DNA of 64,000 nucleotides from Acanthopleura granulata (taxonomy: Eukaryota; Mollusca; Polyplacophora; Chitonida; Chitonidae), in assembly GCA_016165875.1 (NCBI GenBank), contig JABBOT010000080.1:40795477-40859476 (forward strand), in the 5' to 3' direction. The notes under the pieces were generated by a model. The model did no database searches. It was not told the DNA's origin and worked only from the letters and a program-made list of their open reading frames with translations. Both the position numbers and the translations under genes were made by a program. This document shows positions 1 to 10,575 of this stretch, piece by piece. Positions within the stretch are counted from its first letter, which is position 1. Every line of letters begins with the position of its first letter.

Positions 1-215
1 CCAGATAGGCCAGACACCAGTAATTACGGTGAGAGGGACCTGCCTCGGTAGAGACAGAGTCAGCCAGTGTAATTGGTTCTACACGTATGAATGTCCCCAA
101 AGACAGACATGACTCTTTATTACCGATAATATATCTACCGTTCGTTCATCACCCTAAGACTGTCATTTGATAATTAATTGATAAGTCATTTTTCTTCCAT
201 CTACCTGATCCACCT
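1..215 (-). repeat. C block, copy 1 (end only)
   Basis: The first ~200 bases match 23940-24170 in the same orientation and 39550-39770 and 57125-57345 in the opposite orientation. Shared landmarks are GGCCAGACACCAGTAATTAC, CTGCCTCG-AGAGACA, GACAGACATG, TTACCGAT and TTCGTTCATCAC. This is the outer end of the C block; the rest of the copy lies left of the window. One open frame reads through this block in copies 2, 3 and 4, but copy 1 carries stops, so I do not treat it as coding. Confidence 0.8.
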
Positions 216-2239
216 CGACGTCAATCTATGTGGAAAAACATGCCTGCAGTTTTTCACTTCACCATGCAAACAGAAGAGAGTGTCATCAACCCTGTAGGCT
301 ATCAACTATCCACATACTGCACTATTTGTTTGGTAACCAAAACTGGACAGGGGAAACACGATGCAGACGTTTGAATGGCGGCCTCTATAGCTGATGAATA
401 CTTCAAGAGGGTCAAATAAATCCGATTTTCACACTGAAATTAACAACACATTTTATGGTCAGCGTTTTTTTTTGGGCAATGTTGCTCCGACGACATTTGT
501 CAGGATTCCTAGGAATAATAACCTGACAACCACATATATCCTCAGAGACTGCGTACATAATTGAAGTAAGAAGGAAGAATACAATCAAAATATTAAACGT
601 ACATAGTTTATGTTGTCCTCAACAGTTTCATTCTGTATCATCATTAACCCTTAAGTGTTGGGACCCTCCTGCCCTCTGTAATACCTGAAACGATAATACA
701 CATGACCCACACTTAATTCCCAAGATGCCATGCCGTTGTTCCGTTTACACAAAGCTGTTGCTCCTTCCACTATGGGGTCTAAGGCTGTTGAGCAATAGCA
801 GCCAGCGTCTGAACATATGTTTTCCTTAGAAGAAATACATTGGTGGATTTATTAGACGTCTAGCTATACCCTGGAGCCAACTTATGGAATTTCACCTTAA
901 TTTTGCGCTTGAGACAGTTTGTTATTATCTCTTGGTAATATTCAGTGGTATACCCCTGACATTCGGCCATTCTCCATCCGTAAAACCATAGTAGGGAATG
1001 TATGAGTGAAAAGTCCCTGTGTATGCACAACAATCATCCATACAAGATTGCACTTGTTCTCAGCCTGTCAGAGTCTGATTTTCTCTGCATATCTAGATAG
1101 TAGTCGCCATGGACTGGGAAGACGGCCTAAAATGCTGCACGTATCGATGAATTCCAATCTTAACATTCTGAAGTATTCTAAGGAGACTCTTCTGAACAAA
1201 GATGTGAAATAAACTCATGTCCCACCTCCTAAGGCTGTACCCATTGGATGATATTTTAAGGTACATTTTGGAAGATTCAGATTGACAGCGGTAGAAATTG
1301 CGTTTAATTTCGTCTTCAAGAGCTCATAACTTTACTTTTACGTACATTTAACACATACAGACCGTGTACATTCGTGAACTGAAAACATATGAAGCGCCCT
1401 GTCCACAAAGAAAGCAAAATTTAGTGATTGTCTTTTACAATCACGTCACAAATGTCCAGAGCCCTCTGGATATGTATTTGCATAAGTTTCTATACCTGAT
1501 TGCTGATACAAAAAACGTCAGATACGAATTAACATTTCTCAAGAGATGCATAGATGCCCAGTCGATTATTCCTGAGCTTTGCCAAAACAGCGGAGGAGCT
1601 ATTTCATCTTGGAAAAGGGACGCCTCGTAAAACAGATCCTAAATCTTCAGTTGGTAATTGTACAACGAATATGGTAAATAGGCTTGACAGAGCACCAGGG
1701 GGGAATATTTCCCTTATCAGAAGAAAACAAATTAAAGCCTATCCCACAGAACACTGGAGTAGTGAACGAGTTTGTTTTGAGGCATAACACGGCTCCTGTA
1801 GCTTACAACACACAGACCAATGCGGGGAGAAGCTGCATGCGCTAAGGATGTAGGTTTCTACTTGTCACCACCAAGAACGTTTCTGCATTTTGAGAGTTAA
1901 CAGTTATGAAACATGACTAAGCCTTTTAAAATCTCGATTGAGCTCGATATCAGACAGTAGATCACTTGCATTTCACGGTTGTCTTTCCAAATTAAGTGGA
2001 CGAAAACAGCACTATAACAGATTTGCAAACTTTGAATGTCACTGGAGAGATATCAGTATCAACATCACGTTAATATTATACGGTATGCGTATGCTTTGAC
2101 ATAATCTGTTCAAAGGTACGTATAAAGACTTCTTGTCACCAGTCTGTCTTGTTATGTATGCTTTCCGTTGTGAAAGCCCAGCATCATTCATCCATTTTTG
2201 CCAAGGTGAAAAGAAAGAAACTTATTCTTAATGCGCTTT
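216..2239 (-). repeat. X block, copy 1 (spacer between C and D)
   Basis: This stretch has no gene that I can support. Parts are homologous to the other X blocks. Bases 1555-1640 are the reverse complement of 37140-37215 and 56180-56245 (TTCCTGAGCTTTGCC against the complementary AACTTAGGAATAATCGACT region). Bases 2060-2110 are the reverse complement of 34385-34430 and 53625-53668 (TGCGTATGCTTTGACATAAT). The remainder is too diverged to align by eye. Short frames at 1006-1212, 1364-1630 and 1554-1787 begin at GTG or TTG and show no recognisable domain. Confidence 0.55.
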
Positions 2240-2905
2240 TAACACTTATCTACGTAACGTTTTGTATTTGTTCGAGACGAAAATAGCGATAACTATGTGC
2301 ATCAGATGTAAAATGTGTCCGGATTCGTTTCAACCTTTCAATAATCATAAATTGTTTTACATACAGAAAAAGTTTTTTTTCATCACCGTCATGAAATTCT
2401 TTATTAGTCTGTTGAGATGTAAGAGTTTGTGCATGCTGTAAGACATTCGTAGTTTTTGCGCAAAATTGTATCCACTCCGACATGATGTGCGGTGTAGTCT
2501 GTCTTCACAACGCCATTGTGGTGGTTTTCTAAGAGCAAGGTGTTGCTCAAAGCTTACTGCAAAAGTCTCACTGCTACCTTGACGATGTACATTGACATTT
2601 GCTAATAAAGTCCACTCCACGTTGAAATCCGTCCTTCATCGAAAGAGCGGTCTTGTACTTTTTTATCCGTTCTGTGCATTGATTTAAGTTCGAGGAAGTT
2701 GCCTAGAATACCAATCAAGGCGTGGTAATCAATGCAGATGATCAGTCAACTCCCCATCAATCAAGATAAAGCAGTAATTTCCTAAGGTTTGCCTCCAAGA
2801 TCTGACCCCTTTTTTTCAACCAAGTGAAATACAAACAACACATTAAGCCTCTTTCGTCCTCTAAATGAAAAGAAAATGTTTGACGCTAACCTTTCTTGAT
2901 TCATC
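2240..2905 (-). repeat. D block, copy 1
   Basis: The segment matches 26781-27440 in the same orientation and 33110-33460 and 52830-53130 in inverse orientation. The best-kept part is around 2700-2780 (CCAATCAAGGCGTGGTAATC, then AATGCAGATGATCAGTCAAC). Short frames on the minus strand (2250-2483, 2357-2620) are not preserved in the other copies. It abuts block E at 2990. Confidence 0.8.
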
Positions 2906-2989
2906 TAAGTTATTACATCACCTTCTGTTTAATATCATGTTATTCGGATGATTTGTTGTATGATTCATAAGTAGTTAGTTTTTCAGGTT

Positions 2990-3432
2990 CCCTTTTCTTT
3001 CAACTGAAGTGAAGAAACATAATGACAACAGACATTGAGACTTTCTCCTCGTGATGTAAGCTCTTCCGACGGAAATATATATTTTTTATGTCCGTGCTCC
3101 TGGATAATGTTTTCCATGATCGTTGCACATGCCTGAAGGAGTGTGCATAAAGTCCTACTTTCCGCCTTTGTACCGATTCCGTCATTTATCTGGCTGATTA
3201 CAGATTTCTGAGGGAGTTAGGACATCTTAACTACAGCCTCGTTTAATACTTGACTGCCGCTAACCTGATAAACTTCCCTGACCTGGAATGTCAATTTCCG
3301 TCGGTAAGCTCAGGTTTACTGGCTAACTCAAACTCTCTCACGGGAGAAAATGCATCGCGACTTAATTCCGAGCTGACTAATCATTTGATCAGTGGATGGG
3401 AGCCACAGCTGCTGAGATCGGCAAAGTACATG
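2990..3432 (-). repeat. E block, copy 1
   Basis: The segment is the reverse complement of 51190-51640, including a 32-base run (3124-3155 against 51459-51490) with no mismatch. Its distal part (3285-3432) also matches 8788-8950 in the same orientation. Similarity to the other left-arm copies stops abruptly near 3433, the proximal breakpoint of the local inversion of block F. Confidence 0.85.
3000..3185 (-). other. Short ATG-started frame shared with 51429-51620; coding status unresolved
   Basis: This minus-strand frame of 61 codons starts at a true ATG. It begins MTES and contains GLYAHSFRHVQR at about residues 11-22. The copy at 51429-51620 starts at the same ATG, begins MTEP and keeps exactly the same 12 residues. 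After about residue 25 the two frames diverge. Neither has a signal peptide or a domain that I recognise. The identical stretch is also identical at the DNA level, so conservation of nucleotides cannot be told from conservation of protein. Arginine and lysine richness is modest. It could be a 5-prime exon, a regulatory island, or chance. Confidence 0.2.
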
Positions 3433-4560
3433 TACCTTTTGCCATGTATATGAATGTATTCATGGGTTTCCAGGCGTGACTGGTGCTAATGCCTTTAATG
3501 TTAGAGGATAGAATTGGATAGAACACAAATGCAAAACACAAATTATCAACAGCCATTGTTATAAATAAGACAAAAAACATTCCTTAAGTTTACACGCTTT
3601 GATTAAATATTACTTTCAGGGGTCTCAGAGAGTTACATGGCAAGTCAGTGTAGCTAAAATAGTGAGCTGTCAATCAACAACTAGTCCAGTAATGAATGTC
3701 GAAAGCTGCAGTACCTCATTAGTCATTCCCTTAAAAATGCTGACTGCTGCTGGTGAAAAAAGTTGAGAGATCTTTTATTTAGATGAATTCTTTTTTACCG
3801 ATAGCATGAGGCTATTGAAACATTAATGGCTCTTGGCTTAACGTTAATTTTCATTTGAATGAACGCAAAACCAATCAAGTAGTGTGTTTTAAATAAATTG
3901 TCATCGTTGACTGGAAATGATGGGAATAAACCCGGCGATGTCGGTACATTATTTTCATTTCGCCTAAATGAAGACAACACGTATGTATGGTGCAAAGTTT
4001 TCAAAAATAGCCTGGGTATTTTTGGAATAGTTCTTGGTGGTGTTTTATTCAATGGATAATTGAAAGAGCGTGGAATAAATGGCGGAGGCGAAACGTTCCA
4101 TGAATCTTATGCCACATTTGGAAAAGCATGTTTTTAAGGTCACACGGTTGAACTTCCAGGAGACAGGGGAATTTGTTATAACCGGTGGCTGTTTGGAGTG
4201 ACCCCGTTTACGGGTATTAAACTAGTGGTTGACATCGTATAGTCGATGTGGTTGCTCAAATCGCTCAAGGGGGAATGGCTTGCATGGGGCTACTAACTGT
4301 TAAGATGAATCCACTTAAACGGACACTAAGCAAGTGGACAAGTTCTGACCTCACAGGCTTTAAAAAGTTGCCATGAAGGGTAGAGGGAGGAGAGGGTAGG
4401 TGTGGAAACAGATAAGTTCAAAACCATATACATTACAAAACCCGATCATCTATACAATAACTGGTTGGTACGATTAAAACAAGGAACAGGGTTGGTAAAA
4501 ACTTATGCCAGCAGACCAAACTGACCTTCCACAAAGGTGACCGTGATATATGTAAACAGT
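3433..4560 (+). repeat. F block, copy 1, locally re-inverted
   Basis: Bases 3600-3850 match 50600-50830 on the same strand (GGGTCTCAGAG, GAATGTCGAAAGCTG, GATCTTTTATTTA), and 31980-32230 as well. Bases 4465-4550 match 51085-51175 (TGGTACGATTAAAA, GCAGACCA-ACTG-CCTTCC). The adjoining E and D blocks here are in the opposite orientation to those of the right arm, yet F is in the same orientation. So F has flipped relative to its neighbours. The purine-rich tract near 4375-4400 has a counterpart near 51010-51035. No coding frame is supported. Confidence 0.7.
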
Positions 4561-4669
4561 TCTAAACACCTCTTACCGGAGATTATTCCATACAATACAT
4601 TAAATAGTTACACTGTTGTAAGTTTGTTTACAAGTGCGTGTATTCGAGAGGAATGTATACATATACATG

Positions 4670-4972
4670 CTTGGGTTTTACGTCGTAATTAATAATTTTT
4701 CTGTCATAAGGCTACAGGGAGTCCTAAGTATTTATATATACTGTGACTTCTTGTGGCATGGCAAGTCCACACCACCAATGTGCTGTCGTCACTAGAACAT
4801 CATGTCGAAAACTCATGACACCCAAGCCAGTCACATAACAGTGTCACCGCGCCGACAAGGCCTTCTTCCTTGCTCTAACCTGTCAGTGCGGAGAGCAACG
4901 TAAGGCATTTTTAATGTGTTTGATTTGACCCGATTTTGGATTCACGAACCCCGGAGGTCTGTCCGCGAGGAC
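4670..4972 (-). mobile_element. Molluscan-type SINE (family B), diverged copy
   Basis: The run starts with CTTGGGTTTTACGTCGTAAT and TTTTTCTGTCATAAGG. It ends with a CTCTAACCTGTCAGTGC / GAGCAACG / TTTTTAATGTG / CCCGATTTTGGATTC series, where complementary-strand tRNA-like head sequence is expected. The same tail series recurs at 9478-9655 and, inverted, at 49985-50110. I know this order of motifs from bivalve SINEs. The head is on the minus strand and is badly eroded. Part of this element was copied to 7860-7902. Confidence 0.6.
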
Positions 4973-6504
4973 GTAAAAATCGACATAGTCAATTAGAATA
5001 TACCATACTTGTACAGACCAAATTTGTGTTATTTTCTTTCGATGGCTTAAACCGGTAGGGGACATGTTTTGTAAAAGCAATACTTCCAGACTGCTGGATT
5101 CCTTATACGGAGAGTTGTAAATATGTTTTAGGGAGATGTATACACTATGTTTTGATTGGTGTAGCCATAACCTTGGATGACCACAAAAACAGAAGCCTCA
5201 AAACTCGTTATACAGCATGCACAAAACTTCAAAAAAATGCATTTGTTATATGTGTTAATTTGCTATGAAACATTTGTTGTAAAAATCAGCAACTGCACAT
5301 AAAAGTCAATACGACATTTCACACACTCAATGTAGTTCACGCTGTAAGTGGATATTCCACGAGCTATTAGGACAAATCCTGAAAACGTTGACTCCAAGTT
5401 TTAGATCACCACAATGTCAAATGGAGCAGAACAATCCTTCCAAAGAAAATCTTCAGAAACTGAACACAAACTTTGAGTACACATTGGTGTGATTTATGTG
5501 GCAAATAAATCTCTTTCCCATTGAAAACATGTCAGACGGATCGATTCCACAAGCATTTTCAGAAGGATTTTGTCTTCCATTCTAAGGTTTCTATGTGGTT
5601 TTATGTTTTGAAAGCCTCTTTGGGGGTAATCGGTATAAATCACTTCTGGATCGGGACACGTTTAGCATAGTGAAAGTGGCGTCATGAGAACTCCACATTA
5701 GCTCAAAAGCTTGGCTTTTCAAGAAAGTGGAACCATTACAATTCTTGATACAAAACAAAATCAGTCAAAATTATTTCACCCGAAGAAATGGTGCGCCATT
5801 ATCCGGAGTGAGGAATTCTTGTTCTCCCTCTTGATGGGTATGGGTAGTGAGGCAATGGTACTGATGTGTCACTTTCTGAAACAACGCATATTATCCCGCA
5901 GAATCTGTGAGACTGCCAACGGCTTCTGTTAGAAAAGGTCAAGTCATGGACGGCGGGAAAACAGACTCACTTGAACAGGCGAGTTGTCCTGTGTAAGGAT
6001 TTATCTGTGTGCAAACATTAAATTGAACTGAAAACAACTGACCGTTACGACCGTTATTGAACATGGTGTTTTCCGTCAGATAATGTACAGGAAGTAGAGT
6101 TGTTTTGGTGATTTTCAGTACACAGGTTTATAAACGACAGAGCAAAAACCACAGATAACTGAACTATGTATCACAGATCTGGTGACTTAATTGCAACTTT
6201 GTTTATAAAACCTCCCCATTTAAGAAACCGCATTTAGGTCCAAAAACTGTAACAAAGAGAGCAAAGTCACTTAGACTTGACCGTCGACACAATGTTCTGA
6301 CAGATACTGCAAGCTCTATGGCTAAATCTAATCCAGCATTTACTGTGTGAAATTCATGTGATGAAAATGATTTGTATCGCTGGGAATCACTAATGAAGTG
6401 ACGTTCTCTACAGTTACGTGCTCACATGTCAATTTTTGAAACCCCTGGGGCAGTGAAGGCCAGTTTTAAGTGAGTTGTCAGTCTGCCGGTGAAACTTGTG
6501 AATG

Positions 6505-6816
6505 TTATCTCATACGTTTGGCTTCCCGGTACCATGGTAATGATTTAAAAGGCCTGAGGATTGAGATGAAGGCCTTAAAAAGAGATTTCAAAGAGATTTC
6601 TGATGGAAGATTCTTGCATAACAAAAAAGGAAAAAAAACTCTATATTTTGCAAAGAAACTTTCACAGTTCACTGCAAATATGTCATAGTTCAGCGGTGAG
6701 TTATTGAAACGGCTTTCTTGTTGAAATTCTGCTGGACATATCAGTTCGAGTGATATTACAGCAGTGAATTCGAAAGAGTAGCGAAAAGCACAGAACAGAC
6801 ACACATCTGTTGACAA
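6505..6816 (-). other. ~100-codon open frame shared with 12371-12676; coding status unresolved
   Basis: The minus-strand frame (103 codons, alternative start) aligns residue by residue with the frame at 12371-12676 over about 75 positions. Shared segments are TAVISLEL against SAVISLEL, FQQES-NNS against FLQES-NNS, AVNC against SVNC, LCKNLPSEIS against CCKNLSSEIR, and AFIS. The length differences in the first two thirds are 15 and 6 bases, both multiples of three. A further difference near AFIS is 14 bases and breaks the frame. The third copy at 49.1-49.3 kb is broken. There is no signal peptide and no family I recognise. It may be a decayed exon. Confidence 0.18.
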
Positions 6817-7857
6817 ATTGCTTTTTAGCTGTTTACGTTTAATTTACTATTGAAGCCAAATTCCACGTCGCCTTAGCTATAGATGTTAGGAAACATCAAA
6901 GTCATATTATCGCTACATTGACTTCGATGAGCAATGAGATGACAATGCTGAGGCAAACTATATTATGATCCAGAATAACTCCTGTAAACTGAGTAACACT
7001 CGGACAAGTTTATGTAACGGTCTAAATCTCAGAGAAACTTCTGTGATTAACAATGCTCTAGTGTGTGAAGTAGTACAACTGATCCCGTCAGTGACTAACT
7101 ATGCAATTAAAAGAAAAAAGACAGTACTGAATGTGACTCTTTAATCGTTGGAAGAAAGCAATCTACCTTGCAAAGGCAACCAGCGCTCAGCACTGCTGGT
7201 CCTGAACTGAGACAGTTTGCGTCTAACAGATCTCTGTATACCGTCTTTCAGTCAATCATCAGAGCTGCAGTGATTTTCGGGTAATTACTCAGATGTTGTG
7301 GCGCCTTCCAGAGAAAAAATATCAGGTGGTTTCAGATTGCAATAAGGTCGAAAACCTGCCAACTCTCATCTATAGAAAGACAATCTTGTTCACATTTAGA
7401 CAAGCAAGTAGACCAGTAAAGGTATCAGAAATCGGCTGCTTGTACTGATCACACAGGAGCAACTGATACTCAGCTACGTGACACACTTGTAAAGCTGCCC
7501 AGAATTGGAACTAGGGAATTGCTCTTGTCGGAAGCCAAAGCAATGATACTTAAGACGCATCGAGCTTCCAGCCCTGAAAGTTGGCTTGTAGATGTCGAAA
7601 AACTCCTACCTAGGAGTGACACAGAATGATTGTCCGTCAGTGGTGAGGGGATGTAATTAAACCGCCGCCCTCGTCCAGTACAAACGTGTTGTAATTGTTG
7701 GAGTTTCTGGTGCAAAAGCTGTGAGCGCCTTAAGAACAAGAAATGTTAAAAAATGTTAAAATGGTGATTTGAGTGAAATCCGTCAAACTGAGAGACAATA
7801 CTCATCAATTCATAAATGTAAGCTCACGATCACACACATATGTTTATATGTTATTCA

Positions 7858-8033
7858 TATGCTGTCGTCACTGGAACCTCATGTCGAAAACTCATGACAC
7901 CCCAATTTGTGTGATCTTTTTTAGACGGCTTAAACCGGTAGGGGACATGTTTTGTAAAAGCAATACTTCCAGATTGCTGGATTCCTTATATGGAAAGTTG
8001 TAAATATGTTTTAGGGAGATGTATACACTATGT
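7858..8033 (+). repeat. Recent ectopic copy of 4781-5149 with an internal deletion
   Basis: Bases 7860-7902 copy 4781-4822 (2 mismatches that I count) and 7904-8033 copy 5021-5149, joined with loss of 4823-5020. The last ~108 bases differ at only about 3 positions, far fewer than between G copies. The insert is flanked by a partial direct repeat (GTAAGCTCACGATCACACAC at 7818 and GTAAGCTCACCATCACCCAC at 8032). That sequence occurs once at the homologous site at 13778. Confidence 0.8.
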
Positions 8034-8384
8034 AAGCTCACCATCACCCACATATATTCAGAGAAAGTTATTCATCGACTTCTTTTATACGTTACAAATC
8101 ACTTCCCGAATGACTGATGTGGACTGTGTAAGCTTTAACCACTAACCAATGATTTTCTGATTAAGCCACAAATTTCAATACACCTTTGCTGGATAGGACT
8201 TTTACTTGGGACGATTTAATGCCAGACTTTCACCTAGTCTTGAAATATGTCTCCTGCTATTATTATAAAACCTAAAATTCATTTCCCACTGAACGATTGT
8301 GGCCTTCAGTCAGGAGGTTTGTTAAGAGTCCGTTAAGGGTTGGTGGTATCTTTCAAACCTTTGCCACATACCTGACCGTTACAT

Positions 8385-8432
8385 AAGTAAAATGCTTGAA
8401 GTACAACGTTAAATACCAATCAAATAAATAAA
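8385..8432 (+). mobile_element. SINE family A tail, old copy shared by G blocks
   Basis: CTTGAAGTACAACGTTAAAT followed by ACCAATCAAATAAATAAA is the eroded 3-prime tail of the family A SINE (compare 51935-51985). The same remnant stands at the same relative place at 14085-14130 and, inverted, at 48037-48075. The insertion therefore predates the duplication of G. Confidence 0.7.
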
Positions 8433-8675
8433 AGTTATAATCTGTGATAGCCGTTCGTCTTAGGTCTGCAGAAATTCAGCGTGGTTTCTCTTCGTTGGCA
8501 TCGATGTCGTCCTAAAAAAATTACCACGCGAGAATGAAAAAAATCAGGAGACAGAAACCAATATATATATGTATATATATTATGAAATATTATTCATTGC
8601 AATAATAGAACACTTATTGCGACTGTGCTGGGGTTTTGTAAGTTGCCAACTTTTTCTAGGTTTTTCAAGAACAGT

Positions 8676-8762
8676 TACAATAAAACCTTAACTGAGCCCG
8701 GATATCATCGGCTATGCCACTATTGTCGTCGCTGCTCTAGTTGTACTCTCTTTGCTGCTGTG
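8676..8762 (+). repeat. Dispersed repeat R1
   Basis: ATAAAACCTTAACTGAGCCC, then a GGATATCATCGGCTA region and ACTATTGTCGTCGCTGCTCT. It is one of about nine copies of a ~100-180 base repeat in the window (see 31640-31815 for the fullest). It matches 14265-14350 at the homologous place after block G. Confidence 0.7.
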
Positions 8763-8787
8763 TTTTGTATTCATACCATTGCTTACT

Positions 8788-9032
8788 ACCAATGTCAATT
8801 TCTATCAGCAACCTCGGGTTTATCGGCTAAATCAAACTGACTCGAGAGAGAAAAGGTATGGCGACTTAATCCCACGTTAACTAACCACTTGATCAGCGGT
8901 GCTTTGTGGGTTGGGAGCACCAGCTGCTAAGGCCGACAATGTATCGCGGTCACATTTGTTGGAGGCCAGTCTGGTCTGCTACCATAAGTGGATATCGACT
9001 TTGTTCCTCGTTTTACTCATGGTACTCATTTA
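8788..9032 (-). repeat. E/F junction, copy 1b
   Basis: The run is the reverse complement of 51060-51330, spanning the E-F boundary intact (AAATCAAACTGACTCGAGAG, CACTTGATCAGCGG, GGCCAGTCTGGTCTGCT). Its left part also matches 3285-3432. Because the boundary is uninterrupted here and at 51190, this is the ancestral order, and the arrangement at 3433 is derived. Confidence 0.8.
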
Positions 9033-9477
9033 TTGGGTGAATGATTGGGGTTTATAGCGTGTGGTTGTGAACTTGGCTATTTCCACCTCTACTATCGTCT
9101 CGCTGATCTCGCTTCGTAGCGTCTTTTTGAAGCCTTTGAGGCAAATAACTGCTGTTTAGTGTCCATGGTGGATTCATCTTACCAGTTAGTAGTACCTTGT
9201 CAGAAATTTTCCCCTCAGGCGATTTTAGCAGCCGCATCAAGCAGGGATTCTACCCGCACACGGGATGTCCCCAAATAGCCAGCGGCTATAATAAACTCCC
9301 TGGTGTTCGAGAAATCGAACCATATGGATATATGGTCACGACACTCAAAAACATGCTTTCCAATTTGTGGTATAAGATACAAAGAACGCCCCCTCCCTAC
9401 ACACCCACACACACACCTACCCACCATTTAGTTCAATTCTGTTTCAATTCAAATCATATATATATATACCGTGTTTT
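9033..9477. other. Spacer, nothing recognised
   Basis: No shared block, gene or mobile element is visible. It has a short CA-rich tract (about 9397-9421) and a short TA run (about 9457-9468). The 108-codon plus frame 9197-9523 crosses both and reads low-complexity PPPYTPTHTPTHH, so it is not credible as a protein. Confidence 0.5.
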
Positions 9478-9655
9478 TTTGGCCGACCAGGCCTGCTTCA
9501 TTGCTCTAACCTCTCAGTGCTGACAGCCAAGCGAGGCAGCAACAAATACCATTTTTTAATGTGTTATGTACGACCCGACACGGGATTCTTGCCGGGTCTC
9601 TCGATCTCGAGGCGGGCGCTCTAAACACCATGCCCCTGAGACGATCTATTCGAAA
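9478..9655 (-). mobile_element. SINE family B, 5-prime (head) part
   Basis: CATTGCTCTAACCTCTCAGTGC, AGCCAAGCGAGGCAGC, TTTTTAATGTG and GACCCGACACGGGATTC are followed by a tRNA-like stretch. On the minus strand this stretch reads GGCATGGTGTTTAGAGCGC (box A-like) and GGCAAGAATCC (box B-like). It is the better-preserved head of the element seen at 4670-4972. Confidence 0.65.
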
Positions 9656-10179
9656 GGATGTAACAACCTATATTCGGATAAAGTGTGTAAAAACTCAACA
9701 TTCAAATGGGCTTAAACTTTATTAACTACCAATAAAATTTGTAAACTGAAACTGCAAATAATTTTCAAAGCTGCATGTATTGCTAGAGGTATAAGCGTGA
9801 TATTAGAGCAGAAGCAATATAAGCATCAATCAAGTACAAACAAACATAAAATCCATAGAGACCACACAGGCAATAAAATTGAATGAATGAATGATTATGA
9901 CTTAACGCCACATCGGCAATATCTCAGCCATATCGTGGCGAGAATAAAATTGAAGTCTTGTCTCAAATATAGTCAGTTTATTATGTAATGTGTATACCTT
10001 TGTGTTTCGATTAAGTCTGAGAGAGAGACAATGTCATATACAAAACAAAATGACAATATAGAATACATATATCTCTTAGAATAATTATGATTCTAACTTA
10101 GGTTGGGTGGGCAAACATCACAAAGGCGCTAAGACTTCTGATATATCTATACGGTCGGTCTACCGACGGAATAAAAAAG
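9656..10179. other. Spacer with a SINE core-like fragment at 9882-9945
   Basis: Only 9882-9945 is recognisable. A GAATGAATGAATGA run is followed by ACGCCACATCGGCAATATCT and CAGCCATATCGTGGCGAG, a motif typical of molluscan short interspersed repeats. The rest shows no shared block and no gene. Confidence 0.45.
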
Positions 10180-10575
10180 CCACTATCACTTATTTATTTA
10201 TTTATTTGATTGGTGTTTTACGCCGTAATCATGAATATTTCATTTATACGACGACGGCCTGCGTTATACAGGGTGTCTCTGACGTGGCGCACCATCCTGC
10301 GTTTAAAAAAAAAAAACATTAGTTGATTTCAAAAACAGTTATTGATAATAATCATAACAAATGCTCAAATTTAGCATTTGTTATGATTGTTATCAATGAA
10401 GATGATTTTGAAATCAATAAAGGTGTTTTTGAAATCAAGAATGGTGTTTTTTTTTTTGAAAACCAGGATGGTGAGCGACTTCTGGGACACCCTGTATATA
10501 TGGTGGGAGGGAGCCGTCCAGTGCCTTGGGGAAACCCACGACCATCAACAGGTTGCTGTAAAAGCCACTAGTAAG
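10180..10575 (-). mobile_element. SINE family A interrupted by a MITE
   Basis: Minus-oriented SINE. Its tail and core lie at 10190-10268 (TTTATTTGATTGGTGTTTTA, CGCCGTAATCATGAATATTT, ATACGACGACGGCC) and it resumes at 10495-10575 (TATGGTGGGAGGGAGCC, GAAACCCACGACCATC, ACAGGTTGCTG). The break falls in the motif that reads GCATTATGGTGGG in other copies, so the element at 10269-10494 inserted into it. Confidence 0.85.
10269..10494. mobile_element. 226-bp hairpin MITE with CAGGGTGTC termini and TA flanks
   Basis: The ends are inverted repeats: CAGGGTGTCTCTGACGTGGC on the left, and on the right the complement of CAGGGTGTCCCAGAAGTCGC. Both continue into CACCATCCTG. TA stands on both sides. Inside, GATTTCAAAA (10324) pairs with TTTTGAAATC (about 10405), and a 24-base arm (10342-10365) pairs with 10373-10396 with one mismatch around a 7-base loop. 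So almost the whole element can fold back. TA targets and CAGGGTGTCCC-type ends suit a Tc1/mariner-like transposase in trans. There is no coding capacity. A 21-base tandem duplication lies in the right arm (about 10408-10449). Confidence 0.9.

Larger units (their letters stand above)
5020..8330 (-). repeat. G block, copy 1a
   Basis: This 3.3-kb block matches 10740-14080 directly and 48037-49960 and 63230-63790 in inverse orientation. Landmarks: ACTCGTTATACAGCATGCAC near 5203 against 11083; CTATGTGGTTTTATG near 5589 against 11518; CAACTCACTT region near 6470; AAGCTGCCCAGAATTGGAAC near 7490 against 13380; GTAAGCTCACGATCACAC near 7818 against 13778. Stops are frequent in all frames except the minus-strand frame at 6505-6816. 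The order of landmarks is kept in all copies. Confidence 0.9.

Noticed and set aside
9197..9523. 108-codon frame with a PPYTPTHTPTHH stretch
   Set aside because: The stretch is a CA-rich simple repeat, and the frame runs into SINE sequence.
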